Source: Chitinophagaceae bacterium
Lineage (GTDB): Bacteria > Bacteroidota > Bacteroidia > Chitinophagales > Chitinophagaceae
Reading direction: 5' to 3'
DNA length: 13,729 nucleotides
NCBI GenBank assembly: GCA_025455665.1
Contig: JALOMC010000127.1
Coordinates: 1 to 13,729, forward strand
Part shown: piece by piece, positions 6,493 through 13,474 of the stretch
Layout of the letters: every line of letters starts with the position of its first letter
Position numbering within the stretch: position 1 is the stretch's first letter
The notes under the pieces: generated by a model
The model's input: the letters and a program-made list of their open reading frames with translations, nothing else
Databases searched by the model: none
Told to the model about the DNA's origin: nothing
Program-made: the position numbers and the translations under genes

Positions 6493-6795
6493 ATGCAACT
6501 GATGAACGTTTTGTTGGATGTGAGCATGAGCCACCTGGGTGGTGCTATCGGTGCTGGTCTGGCTGCTATTGGCGCCGGCATCGGTATTGGTCAGATTGGT
6601 AAGGGTGCTACTGAAAGCATTGCCCGCCAGCCTGAAGCTGCTAACGACATCCGCGGTGCTATGATCCTGACTGCCGCCTTCGTAGAAGGTGTGGCCCTGC
6701 TGGCTGCTGTAGCCGGTCTGCTGGCCTGCGCCCTGGCACAGGGCGAAAGGCGCAGTTGTTTTTTTGCCTTTGTTCTTCTTATCAAGAAGCTATAA
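6493..6795 (+). CDS. atpE: ATP synthase F0 subunit c (AtpE) with an unusual C-terminal tail
   Basis: Subunit c forms the rotor ring. The two-helix hairpin is clear: helix 1 with the Gly-rich face GAGIGIG (residues ~27-33), the polar loop ESIARQPEAANDIRG (41-55), and helix 2 with the ion-binding carboxylate Glu65 in TAAFVEGVALLA. The Ser that follows this Glu in Na+-type rings is Gly here, and no Gln aligns with the Na+-ligand Gln of helix 1, so a proton ring is likely. The family normally ends soon after helix 2 (about 75-85 residues). Here the frame runs on to 100 residues with a tail ERRSCFFAFVLLIKKL that looks unlike any c subunit and coincides with a terminator-like hairpin and T-tract (6726-6766). 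The native stop has probably been lost by a small change, or by a sequence error. There is no Shine-Dalgarno; an A/T-rich stretch precedes the ATG. Confidence 0.93.
   Translation: MQLMNVLLDVSMSHLGGAIGAGLAAIGAGIGIGQIGKGATESIARQPEAANDIRGAMILTAAFVEGVALLAAVAGLLACALAQGERRSCFFAFVLLIKKL
6726..6766 (+). terminator. terminator/attenuator-like hairpin at the atpE 3' end
   Basis: The arms CTGCGCC (6726-6732) and GGCGCAG (6749-6755) form a 7-bp GC-rich stem followed at once by TTGTTTTTTT (6756-6765). A competing inner hairpin, CGCCCTG/CAGGGCG with a 3-base loop (6729-6745), overlaps the left arm. A partial terminator placed after atpE and before atpF would yield excess atpE mRNA, which fits the ~10-fold need for c subunits. 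The sequence is inside the annotated atpE frame only because of the abnormal tail. Confidence 0.5.
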
Positions 6796-6818
6796 AAACC
6801 GACAAAAATTTTTGAGAT

Positions 6819-7307
6819 ATGCTCGACGTAGGATTAGGCCTCTTTGCCTGGAACCTCATCGCTTTTCTGGTAGTGCTGCTGTTGCTGCGCAAGTTTGCGT
6901 GGAAGCCCATTATCAGCAGCCTGAATGAACGCGAAAGCAAGATTGCTGACAGCATTGCCACAGCCGACCGCGTAAAGGCTGAAATGGCCCAGCTGCAGAG
7001 CGAAAACGAGGCCCTGATGGCCAAGGCCCGCGAAGAGCGTGCTGCTATTTTGAAAGAGGCCAAGGAAACCAGCGACAAGATGATCAACGAGGCCAAAGAA
7101 AAGGCCAAGCTGGAAGCCAATAAGATCATTGCCGATGCGCAGGTAGCTATCAACAACCAAAAGATGGCAGCCCTCACAGATGTAAAGAACCAGGTGGGTG
7201 CGCTGGTGATAGACGTGGCCGAAAAAGTACTGCGCCGCGAACTGAGCAACAAGGCTGATCAGGAAGCCTACATTGCTAAAATGAGCAACGACGTGACCCT
7301 GAATTAA
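6819..7307 (+). CDS. atpF: ATP synthase F0 subunit b (AtpF)
   Basis: Subunit b is the peripheral stalk that holds F1 against subunit a. The 162-residue protein has one N-terminal membrane helix (LFAWNLIAFLVVLLLLRKFAWKP, about residues 6-28) ending in the family's conserved Lys/Trp-Lys-Pro. It is followed by a long charged helix of about 90 residues rich in Ala, Glu and Lys (EEKAK-type heptads), which forms the right-handed b-dimer coiled coil. The C-terminal part (VGALVIDVAEKVLRRELSN) is the region that binds delta. Length and layout are normal. It lies 23 bases after atpE and 36 bases before atpH on the same strand, consistent with one operon. Confidence 0.95.
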   Translation: MLDVGLGLFAWNLIAFLVVLLLLRKFAWKPIISSLNERESKIADSIATADRVKAEMAQLQSENEALMAKAREERAAILKEAKETSDKMINEAKEKAKLEANKIIADAQVAINNQKMAALTDVKNQVGALVIDVAEKVLRRELSNKADQEAYIAKMSNDVTLN

Positions 7308-7343
7308 TGGCTGTCGCCTCCTAATCACTGTATTCTTTTCTAT

Positions 7344-7907
7344 ATGCAAAATCCCCGGTTAGCCGCCCGCTACGCCAAAAGCCTGATAGATATAGCTGTG
7401 GAGCAAAACCAGCTGGAAGAGGTGAAGGCCGAAGTAGACCGCTTTATTGGCTTTGCCAAAGTGAGCCCCGAGTTTCGCACTTTGTTTAAGAGCCCCATTA
7501 TCAGCAGCGATAAGAAGCTGGCCATCCTGGCTGCGTTGAACAAAGGGCAGGGGCATCCTATTTTGAGCGGCTTCATCCGCCTGCTGGTAAGCAAGGGCCG
7601 CGAAAAGGTAGTAAATGAAATTTTGGACGCTTTTATTCAGCAATACGAAACGCTGAAAGGCATACACCGGGTAAAAATCACAACAGCGCAGCCGCTGGCT
7701 GCCGATGTAAAGGCCAGCCTGCTGAGCAAAATAAAGACCGATACCGGCATTGATAAGGTGGAGCTGACCGAGCTGGTGAAGGAGGAAATCATTGGCGGCT
7801 TTATACTGGAGTACGATAACAAGCGGGTGGATGCCAGCATACAACGAGACCTGCGAGATGTAAAACGCCAGTTCTTGTCCAACGACTACATCTTCAACAT
7901 CCGATAA
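7344..7907 (+). CDS. atpH: ATP synthase F1 subunit delta (AtpH)
   Basis: Delta links the top of the alpha/beta hexamer to the b stalk (OSCP homologue). The 187-residue sequence has the N-terminal six-helix domain starting NPRLAARYAKSLIDIAVEQ, with the typical FRTLFKSPIIS and KLAILAAL motifs. It also has the conserved C-terminal signature EEIIGGFILEYDNKRVDASI (about residues 152-171) followed by RDLRDVKRQF. All are typical and the length is normal. The gene ends four bases before a strong intrinsic terminator, so the transcription unit closes here and atpA/atpG, which often follow atpH in this phylum, are encoded elsewhere or are missing. Confidence 0.96.
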   Translation: MQNPRLAARYAKSLIDIAVEQNQLEEVKAEVDRFIGFAKVSPEFRTLFKSPIISSDKKLAILAALNKGQGHPILSGFIRLLVSKGREKVVNEILDAFIQQYETLKGIHRVKITTAQPLAADVKASLLSKIKTDTGIDKVELTELVKEEIIGGFILEYDNKRVDASIQRDLRDVKRQFLSNDYIFNIR

Positions 7908-7910
7908 AGA

Positions 7911-7940
7911 AAAGCCCGGCCTGCAGGACCGGGCTTTTTT
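7911..7940. terminator. bidirectional intrinsic terminator between atpH and the CBS gene
   Basis: A 9-bp stem AAAGCCCGG (7911-7919) / CCGGGCTTT (7929-7937) with a 9-base loop is followed by further T (7938-7940). The upstream side is A-rich (aaagaaaa), giving a T-run for the opposite strand. It lies between two convergent genes and can serve both. Confidence 0.9.
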
Positions 7941-7972
7941 GTACGTGCTATGGTGTGCTGCAGCACCGGCGG

Positions 7973-8401
7973 TTAGCTGCCGCTGATGTATTGCTCCAGG
8001 TGGCTGATGGTTTCTTGCTGTCTTTTCATTTTGGCCGCTACCACATCACTCATAGAAATAATACCGGCCAGCTGGCCCTCGGCAAACACCGGCAGGTAGC
8101 GAATATGCTTTTGGCTCATCAGCTCCATGCATTTGTCAATATTGTCGGACGGCGAAAGGCTGGGCAGGTCGGTACTCATGATTTCGGCAGCGGTGGTATC
8201 GGTCGAGTTGCGGCCCAGCAGTATCACCTTGCGTGAATAGTCACGTTCTGTGACAATGCCCTGGTATTGGCCATGGGCTACCACTACTACCGAGCCAATG
8301 TTTCGATCGGCCATCAGGCGCAATGCGTCAATCACCGGGGTGGACGGATCTATTTGTACTACCTGGCTGCCTTTGCGGCTAAGGATGTCGGCTACTTTCA
8401 T
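7973..8401 (-). CDS. two-CBS-domain protein
   Basis: A 142-residue cytosolic protein made only of a tandem pair of CBS domains (a Bateman module). CBS 1 spans about residues 7-60 (VVQIDPSTPVIDALRLMADR, then GSVVVV...GIVTERDYSRKV). CBS 2 spans about 72-130 (IMSTDLPSLSPSDNIDKCME, then YLPVFAEGQLAGIISMSDVV). Such modules bind adenine nucleotides (AMP, ATP, SAM or c-di-AMP) and usually report energy state. Stand-alone forms are widespread and their partners are mostly unknown. It is convergent with atpH, sharing the terminator, and divergent from the TonB receptor across a 166-base intergenic region. The position next to ATP synthase genes is suggestive only; no direct link is shown. Confidence 0.93.
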   Translation of the reverse strand: MKVADILSRKGSQVVQIDPSTPVIDALRLMADRNIGSVVVVAHGQYQGIVTERDYSRKVILLGRNSTDTTAAEIMSTDLPSLSPSDNIDKCMELMSQKHIRYLPVFAEGQLAGIISMSDVVAAKMKRQQETISHLEQYISGS

Positions 8402-8513
8402 GAGCGAAGTTTTTTTGAGGGTGGATAGTTAAGGTAGTGGATGCCCGCCAAAAAAGCGTCCCTTGCGCAGGAAAGAGCCACGAAAAATTCCAATAAAAAA
8501 ATTTGCATTATAG

Positions 8514-8545
8514 TTTGGTTTATAAAATAAACTGGTCTATGTTTG
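8514..8545 (+). promoter_or_regulatory. Bacteroidota-type promoter for the TonB receptor gene
   Basis: TTTG (8514-8517) and TATGTTTG (8538-8545) are separated by 20 bases, matching the known -33/-7 promoter of this phylum (TTTG, 19-21 bases, TAnnTTTG). Transcription would start near 8550, giving a leader of about 18 bases before the ATG at 8568. Confidence 0.75.
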
Positions 8546-8567
8546 CCTTGTCAACGAACAAAAACGC

Positions 8568-10784
8568 ATGAAACGCCTCACACTCATAGTAGCTATCCTC
8601 GGTGCCAGCCTCACACTATTGGCCCAAACCACCACCCTTACCGGCACCGTACTAGATCAGCGCAAGCGGCCCATTTCGGGCGCCAGCGTGTCTATCAAAG
8701 ACAGCTACGATGGTACCAGCACCGACAGCCTCGGTCAGTTCAGGTTTACCTCTACCGAAACAGGCAATCACACCCTCACCATCACTTATACCGGCTACAA
8801 GGCCTGGGAGCAGCCCGTCAGCCTGACCGGCGCTGCTCTCAGCTTTTCGGTACAGTTAAAAGAAGACCAGAATGAGCTGACAGCCGTTGTCATTACAGCC
8901 GGCAGTTTTGAAGCCAGCGACATCAAGCGGGCCACTGCCCTGAAACCGCTGGATATAGTAACAACGGCCAGCGCCAATGCCGATGTGGCCGCCGCTATGC
9001 GCACCCTGCCTGGCACACAGCAAGTGGGCGAAAGCGCCGAACTGTTTGTGCGGGGGGGCGAGGGCTTTGAAACACGTCAGTTTATAGATGGCACTACGGT
9101 ACCCAACCCGTTTTTTGGTCAGGCGCCCAATATTGCCAGCCGCGGTCGTTTTTCGCCCTTCCTGTTCAAGGGTACCGTTTTTAGTACCGGCGGCTATTCG
9201 GCGCTGTACGGTCAGGCCTTATCGTCGGCGCTTATTTTGGAGTCTATTGATCTGCCTGAGCGTTCGGCTGCCAGCGCATCGCTGTCGCCCATTTTTGCCA
9301 GCGGCCAATACCAGCACCTGGCCAAAAACAAAAAGAGCAGCTGGGGTGGTAGTGCCGGGTACACCTTTTTAGGGCCCTATTTCAAGGTGATCAGCCAGCG
9401 ACCCGATTACTTTCAGGCGCCACAAATCTTCAGCAGCGATGCCAATTTCCGGATCAAGACATCGGCTACGGGCATGCTCAAGTTTTTTGGCAGCTATGCC
9501 AATCAGCAGTTAGGCCTGCGCAATCCCGACATTGACCAGGCGCAGCTTAAAAACGCCTTTTCGCTCAACAACGATAACATTTACACCAACCTGGCCTACC
9601 GCGAACGCCTGGCCAACCGCCTGAAGCTACAAGCCGGCCTGAGCTATGCACTCAACCGCGACAACATACAGCAAGCCGTGCAGGATGGCGAAAACAAACC
9701 TGTGACCAGCGGACTGCCCTGGTATGTAGCAGCCAAAAACTTTGGTATCAATAGCCGCAGCACGCTGGTGCAGGCCCGCGGCGTACTGGAGTACAAGCTT
9801 ACTGGCCTAAGTGGTATAAAGGCCGGTGCCGAGTACTGGTACAGTAAAGACAAAAGCACTTTTAACCAACTGACTGCTCAGATAACTGACCACTACAGCA
9901 GCGTATTTGCCGAGGCCGATGTGTACCTGAGCAACCGACTGGCCGGCCGCGCCGGGCTGCGGGCAGAGCACAGCAGCCTGCTGAATGCTACCAACCTGGC
10001 GCCTCGTGCTTCGCTGGCGTACAAACTGGGTGGTGGCGCACAGGTAACGGCCGACTACGGTGTTTTTTACCAAAAGCCACAAAGCCAGTTTTTGCTGCTG
10101 CAGCAAGATCTGCCGCAGATGCGGGCCGACCACTACATTCTGACCTACCAAAAAATTGGTGTGAACCAGGTATTCAGGGCGCAGCTGTTTCATAAGGGCT
10201 ACAAACAACTGCTGAAGACCTGGCCCGACACCAGTGCTACCGGCAATGGCTACGCCCGTGGTTTCGAACTGTTCTGGCGAGACAAAATCAGCCTCAAAAA
10301 CTTCGACTACTGGATTACCTATTCGTACCTCGATACCAAGCGTGACTACCTCAACTTTCCCTACAGCATGCAGCCCAATTTTGCGGCCAACCACACAGCT
10401 AACCTGGTAGTGAAGCGCTTCTTTACAAAACTGAAAACACAGTTCAATATCAACTATCAGTTTGCTACCGGCCGCCCTTATTACAACCTGGCCTTTAGTA
10501 GCACCGAGCAAAAATGGACAGTACGGGATGAAGGGAAAACCATCGCCTTTAATAACCTGAGCGTAAGTATGAACTACATCACCAATATTGGAAAAGCGTT
10601 CGGCGTCATTGTGTTCAGCATGAATAATGTACTGAATAGCAAGCAGGTATTTGGCTACAACTACAGCTTTGATGGTAGCAATAAGGTAGCAGTAGTGCCG
10701 CCGGCCAACCGATTTGTGTTTCTCGGCATTTTCCTCAGCTGGGGTACCGATCGTACGCAGGATGCCATCAACAACAACTTGTAA
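8568..10784 (+). CDS. TonB-dependent outer-membrane receptor
   Basis: A 738-residue receptor that would import a bound ligand through the outer membrane using TonB energy. A signal peptide (MKRLTLIVAILGASLTLLAQ, cleavage after the Ala-Gln region) is followed by a carboxypeptidase-regulatory-like beta-sandwich (about 23-105; TGTVLDQRKRPISGASVSI, ending in YTGYKAWEQPV). A TonB-box-like VVITAG comes next (~106-111). The plug domain (about 125-240) contains FVRGGEGFETRQFIDG. The remainder is a 22-strand-type barrel ending in an aromatic-rich final strand (RFVFLGIFLSWG). At 738 residues it is smaller than SusC-type receptors (~1000), and no SusD lies downstream, so glycan uptake by a SusCD pair is unlikely; metal chelate, vitamin or peptide ligands remain open. 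It heads a + strand gene run behind a good promoter. Confidence 0.93.
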   Translation: MKRLTLIVAILGASLTLLAQTTTLTGTVLDQRKRPISGASVSIKDSYDGTSTDSLGQFRFTSTETGNHTLTITYTGYKAWEQPVSLTGAALSFSVQLKEDQNELTAVVITAGSFEASDIKRATALKPLDIVTTASANADVAAAMRTLPGTQQVGESAELFVRGGEGFETRQFIDGTTVPNPFFGQAPNIASRGRFSPFLFKGTVFSTGGYSALYGQALSSALILESIDLPERSAASASLSPIFASGQYQHLAKNKKSSWGGSAGYTFLGPYFKVISQRPDYFQAPQIFSSDANFRIKTSATGMLKFFGSYANQQLGLRNPDIDQAQLKNAFSLNNDNIYTNLAYRERLANRLKLQAGLSYALNRDNIQQAVQDGENKPVTSGLPWYVAAKNFGINSRSTLVQARGVLEYKLTGLSGIKAGAEYWYSKDKSTFNQLTAQITDHYSSVFAEADVYLSNRLAGRAGLRAEHSSLLNATNLAPRASLAYKLGGGAQVTADYGVFYQKPQSQFLLLQQDLPQMRADHYILTYQKIGVNQVFRAQLFHKGYKQLLKTWPDTSATGNGYARGFELFWRDKISLKNFDYWITYSYLDTKRDYLNFPYSMQPNFAANHTANLVVKRFFTKLKTQFNINYQFATGRPYYNLAFSSTEQKWTVRDEGKTIAFNNLSVSMNYITNIGKAFGVIVFSMNNVLNSKQVFGYNYSFDGSNKVAVVPPANRFVFLGIFLSWGTDRTQDAINNNL

Positions 10785-10825
10785 ACAACAACATTCATTC
10801 ACACTTTTCTAAAACCCAATTGATC

Positions 10826-11107
10826 ATGAATCAGCAAATCGATCAGCCACAAGACCAGCAATTGTGGGAAATAGCTCGCCAGCGGGCAGCTTTCAAAAAG
10901 AACCTGGTAGCATACGTGCTTGTCAATCTCTTTTTGGTAGGTGTTTGGTACTTCAGTAATGGAGGTAATCACCGCTATTTCTGGCCCATTTGGCCCATAC
11001 TAGGCTGGGGCCTCGGGTTGGCTATTCAGTATGCTTCGGCTTACCACGGCAATCGGTTGTTTTCGGCCGAAAAAGAGTACGACCAACTGAAGCGAAAGCA
11101 ACAGTAA
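10826..11107 (+). CDS. 2TM domain-containing membrane protein
   Basis: A 93-residue protein matching the 2TM domain seen in Bacteroidota. There is a cytosolic N-terminus with the typical WEIARQRAAFKKNLVAYVLV, then two membrane helices (about residues 25-45 and 55-75) separated by a short Gly/His loop with FWPIWPILGWGLGL, the family hallmark. A basic/acidic C-terminal tail follows (EKEYDQLKRKQQ). The domain also occurs fused to sensor kinases of the LytS type; here it stands alone, so its role is unknown. The ATG at 10826 is preferred over a TTG two codons upstream. It lies 41 bases after the receptor gene with no terminator between, so co-transcription is likely. Confidence 0.88.
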   Translation: MNQQIDQPQDQQLWEIARQRAAFKKNLVAYVLVNLFLVGVWYFSNGGNHRYFWPIWPILGWGLGLAIQYASAYHGNRLFSAEKEYDQLKRKQQ

Positions 11108-11167
11108 TCGCTGCGTCCCATTTCAACGTTTCAATCAATCAAACATAAAATCACACTCCTAAAAACC

Positions 11168-11824
11168 ATGTTTATGAAGAAGATGCTGCTGCTATTGATG
11201 AGTGCCAGCCTGCTGCTGGCTGCACAAGCCCAAAACGAAAAGTATGTGGGCTACATGAAGAAAACCATGGCCCAACTCGATTCGGCCAGTACGCCCGATG
11301 CTTTTCAGCAAGTGGCCAATTCATTTGAGCGGATTGCCAATGCTGAAAAAAGTGAATGGCAGCCCGGCTACTACGGCGCCTATGCGCTGATTATGAAAGC
11401 ATTCTACATGAAAGAACTGAAAGAAGTAGATGCAACCTGCGACAAAGCTGATGCTATGCTGGCCTTATCGGAAAGCATTGCCGGTATGAAGAATTCGGAA
11501 ATTCTGACATTGAAAGCAATGGTACTGACGGCCCGTATGCGGGTAGACGGTAGCCGCGGCATGACAATGGGCCCCAAGGCCACCCAGCTGCTGCAGCAAG
11601 CCCTGCAGGGCCAGCCGGCTGGCAATCCGCGGGCCATGGTACAAATGGCGCAAATGATGTTTTATACGCCTGCTGCTTTTGGCGGTGGTAAAGACATTGG
11701 TGTAGAGTGGCTTAAGAAAGGCATTGCCGCCTACGAAAGCTTCAAGCCTGCCAGCGAGTTAGATCCTACCTGGGGTAAGCCCTATGCCGAAGGATTGCTG
11801 CAGCAGTGGACAGCTGGTAAGTAG
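11168..11824 (+). CDS. secreted alpha-helical (TPR-like) protein, function unknown
   Basis: A 218-residue protein with a clear signal peptide (MKKMLLLLMSASLLLAAQAQ after a short MF start), so it is exported to the periplasm. The mature part is almost entirely helical with TPR-like spacing: QQVANSFERIANAEKSEWQP, then YALIMKAFYMKELKEVD, DKADAMLALSESI and LLQQALQGQPAGNPRAMVQM. It is probably a helical-repeat scaffold of a type often found near Bacteroidota TonB receptors. A conserved-looking TPAAFGGGKDIGVEWLKKGI lies near the C-terminus. There are no catalytic motifs. The start could be 11168 or the MKK Met at 11174. It follows the 2TM gene by 60 bases on the same strand. Confidence 0.85.
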   Translation: MFMKKMLLLLMSASLLLAAQAQNEKYVGYMKKTMAQLDSASTPDAFQQVANSFERIANAEKSEWQPGYYGAYALIMKAFYMKELKEVDATCDKADAMLALSESIAGMKNSEILTLKAMVLTARMRVDGSRGMTMGPKATQLLQQALQGQPAGNPRAMVQMAQMMFYTPAAFGGGKDIGVEWLKKGIAAYESFKPASELDPTWGKPYAEGLLQQWTAGK

Positions 11825-11843
11825 TGGAAATTCTTGTGAATAA

Positions 11844-11874
11844 GTAGCCGCCGGCCACCGGGCAGGGCGGCTAC
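11844..11874 (+). terminator. GC-rich stem-loop, possible terminator
   Basis: GTAGCCGCC (11844-11852) and GGCGGCTAC (11866-11874) form a perfect 9-bp stem with a 13-base loop, 20 bases after the secreted-protein stop. There is no T-run behind it, so termination efficiency is uncertain. It may separate the receptor unit from the membrane-protein/regulator unit that starts at 11923. Confidence 0.45.
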
Positions 11875-11922
11875 CTTCACTTACTGTTTGGTTTTTCTGG
11901 TGACCATAATATTGTAATAGCC

Positions 11923-12513
11923 ATGGAGGATAAAACACTATCGAGTGCAGAAAGCCTGCAGTTGATAGACTCAATGATTAACAGGGCCCGCAATCGTTTT
12001 TCGGAAAACGGGCATTTGTACCTGGTGTGGGGCTGGACTGTTTTCGTCATTGCGCTGTCGCAGTTTTTTGTGATCAGTTTTAAGCTGCACCAGCAGCCAC
12101 AACTGTTGTGGATGCTCACTTTTGCACCATGGCTGTATATGATGGTATATCTTAATCGCCAAAAGAAAGCTGAAACGGTGCGCACCTATACCGAAGAAAT
12201 CACCAGCTATGTATGGCTGGTGTTTGTAGTCATGATGTTTTTGAATGGCTTCATAGTTGGCAAGTCGGGCTTTATACAGCTCATCATGCCGCTGGCGCTG
12301 GTACTGTATGGTATGCCTACGGCCATAAGTGGTATTGTACTGCGCTTTCGGCCACTGGTGCTGGGCGGTACCGCCTGTGGCCTGCTGGGTGTGGCAAGCT
12401 TGTATGTAAGCTACGCACAGCAACACTTGCTTTTAGCTGCGGCGGTACTGGTGGCTTGGATTGTGCCAGGCTATTTGCTACGTCAGCGATACAACGCATC
12501 AAATAAAAAATAG
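11923..12513 (+). CDS. multi-pass membrane protein, paralog 1 of a tandem pair
   Basis: A 196-residue inner-membrane protein with about six hydrophobic segments (roughly residues 33-52, 62-78, 95-112, 117-135, 142-162, 168-186). A soluble amphipathic N-terminus carries ESLQLIDSMINRAR. I do not recognise a characterised family. The next gene is a diverged paralog: both share the ESLQ-I--MI--A start, a YG(M/I)PT motif, an F-P-(L/M)--GG--C motif and a final AW(I/L)(V/I)PG. No transporter or enzyme motif is visible. The start fits alignment of the two N-termini (MEDK and MEEK). A near-match to a promoter (TTTG at 11887; TAATATTG at 11907, one mismatch) precedes it, but its spacing of 16 is short. 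Confidence 0.82.
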   Translation: MEDKTLSSAESLQLIDSMINRARNRFSENGHLYLVWGWTVFVIALSQFFVISFKLHQQPQLLWMLTFAPWLYMMVYLNRQKKAETVRTYTEEITSYVWLVFVVMMFLNGFIVGKSGFIQLIMPLALVLYGMPTAISGIVLRFRPLVLGGTACGLLGVASLYVSYAQQHLLLAAAVLVAWIVPGYLLRQRYNASNKK

Positions 12514-12524
12514 CAGAATACGGC

Positions 12525-13175
12525 ATGGAAGAAAAGCACATGAGTGAATTGGAGAGCCTGCAGGTGATCAGCACCATGATCCAAAAGGCCAAGGCTTCGT
12601 ACCATGATCGGGGTACCGGTGCCATTTTGTGGGGTGTGGTCGTTGCCACCTGCTCTTTATCTACCTGGGCGCAGCTGACGTATAAGTATGAACTGCCATT
12701 CGATATTTGGCTGCTGACGGTAGCAGCTGTGGTGCCTACTATCATCCTGAGTATACGCGAAGGCCGCCGCCGCAAAGTGAAGGGCTACGACGAAACAGCC
12801 ATGAACTGGGTATGGACCTGTTTTGGCATCTCTATTTTTTTAACTGTGTTTGCCAGCAATGCTGTGGGCGCAGCTTTTGGCCAGGTAAAAGATGCAGTGG
12901 AGGCAGCAGGTGGTGCCCGCCCCGCTATTTACTATTCCGATTATTCGTCGGCTTTTATGTTGATTATTTACGGCATTCCTACATTGGTAACAGCCGGTAT
13001 CAAAAACTTTAAGCCGATGCTTTTCGGAGGCATTGTATGCTGGCTCAGTGCCATTGCCGTGTTGTATACCAATCGGCCCACCGATATGCTGCTCATGGCC
13101 TTGTCGGCTACTTGTGCATGGCTCATTCCCGGAATCATTTTGTATGTAAAAAGCCGCCAACAGCGAGTTGCTTAG
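12525..13175 (+). CDS. multi-pass membrane protein, paralog 2 of a tandem pair
   Basis: A 216-residue paralog of the preceding gene, starting 11 bases after its stop. It has the same N-terminal amphipathic segment (ESLQVISTMIQKAK), about six membrane segments, and the shared blocks IIYGIPT, NFKPMLFGGIVCW and AWLIPG. It differs by an insert of about 20 residues (about 128-148: VKDAVEAAGGARPAIYYSDY) between membrane segments, probably an extracytoplasmic loop. The ATG at 12525 aligns with the paralog's start; an internal ATG at 12540 is less likely. It is followed after five bases by the winged-helix regulator, so the three genes are almost certainly one transcript. The pair might form a heteromer, which is inference from tandem arrangement only. 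Confidence 0.84.
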   Translation: MEEKHMSELESLQVISTMIQKAKASYHDRGTGAILWGVVVATCSLSTWAQLTYKYELPFDIWLLTVAAVVPTIILSIREGRRRKVKGYDETAMNWVWTCFGISIFLTVFASNAVGAAFGQVKDAVEAAGGARPAIYYSDYSSAFMLIIYGIPTLVTAGIKNFKPMLFGGIVCWLSAIAVLYTNRPTDMLLMALSATCAWLIPGIILYVKSRQQRVA

Positions 13176-13180
13176 ATCAC

Positions 13181-13474
13181 ATGTTTAAAGATCTTGATCC
13201 CATATTGCACTCACAGCTCCGGCTGGCGGTTATGTCGCTGCTCATCAGCGTACGCGAAGCTGAGTTCACTTTTCTGAAAGAAAAGACGAACGCCACGGCG
13301 GGCAACCTGAGTGTGCAAATCAACAAGCTGAAAGACGCTGGTTATATCGAGGTCAAAAAGCAATTCAAGGATAACTACCCGCAAACTCTTTGCAGCATTA
13401 CCGAGGCGGGTATTACTGCTTTTGAAAAATACGTCCGCGACCTGCAGTCGTACTTACAAACTGGCGCAGCGTAG
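13181..13474 (+). CDS. winged-helix DNA-binding transcriptional regulator (HTH_34/MarR-like)
   Basis: A 97-residue single-domain winged-helix protein. The start MFKDLDPILHSQLRLAVMSL and helix 2 (REAEFTFLKEKTNAT) lead into a recognition helix (TAGNLSVQINKLKDAGYI, about residues 44-61). The wing follows (VKKQFKDNYPQTLCSITEAG), then a C-terminal dimer helix (FEKYVRDLQSYL). This is the layout of the winged-helix HTH_34 group, small relatives of MarR/ArsR regulators common in Bacteroidota. There are no Cys pairs typical of metal sensors. The open frame extends upstream to 13037 inside the previous gene, but the ATG at 13181, five bases after that gene's stop, is the natural start. It probably autoregulates its operon with the two membrane proteins. 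Its last 21 bases overlap the end of the convergent gene on the - strand. Confidence 0.9.
   Translation: MFKDLDPILHSQLRLAVMSLLISVREAEFTFLKEKTNATAGNLSVQINKLKDAGYIEVKKQFKDNYPQTLCSITEAGITAFEKYVRDLQSYLQTGAA

Noticed and set aside
6493..6795. Na+-type c-ring
   Set aside because: The Ser after the ion-binding Glu is Gly and the Gln in helix 1 does not align with the Na+ ligand Gln, so a proton-type ring is more likely.
9807..10802. Long - strand ORF (331 codons) inside the TonB receptor gene
   Set aside because: It lies wholly opposite a clear receptor gene with barrel and plug motifs; the antisense translation has no domain-like features.
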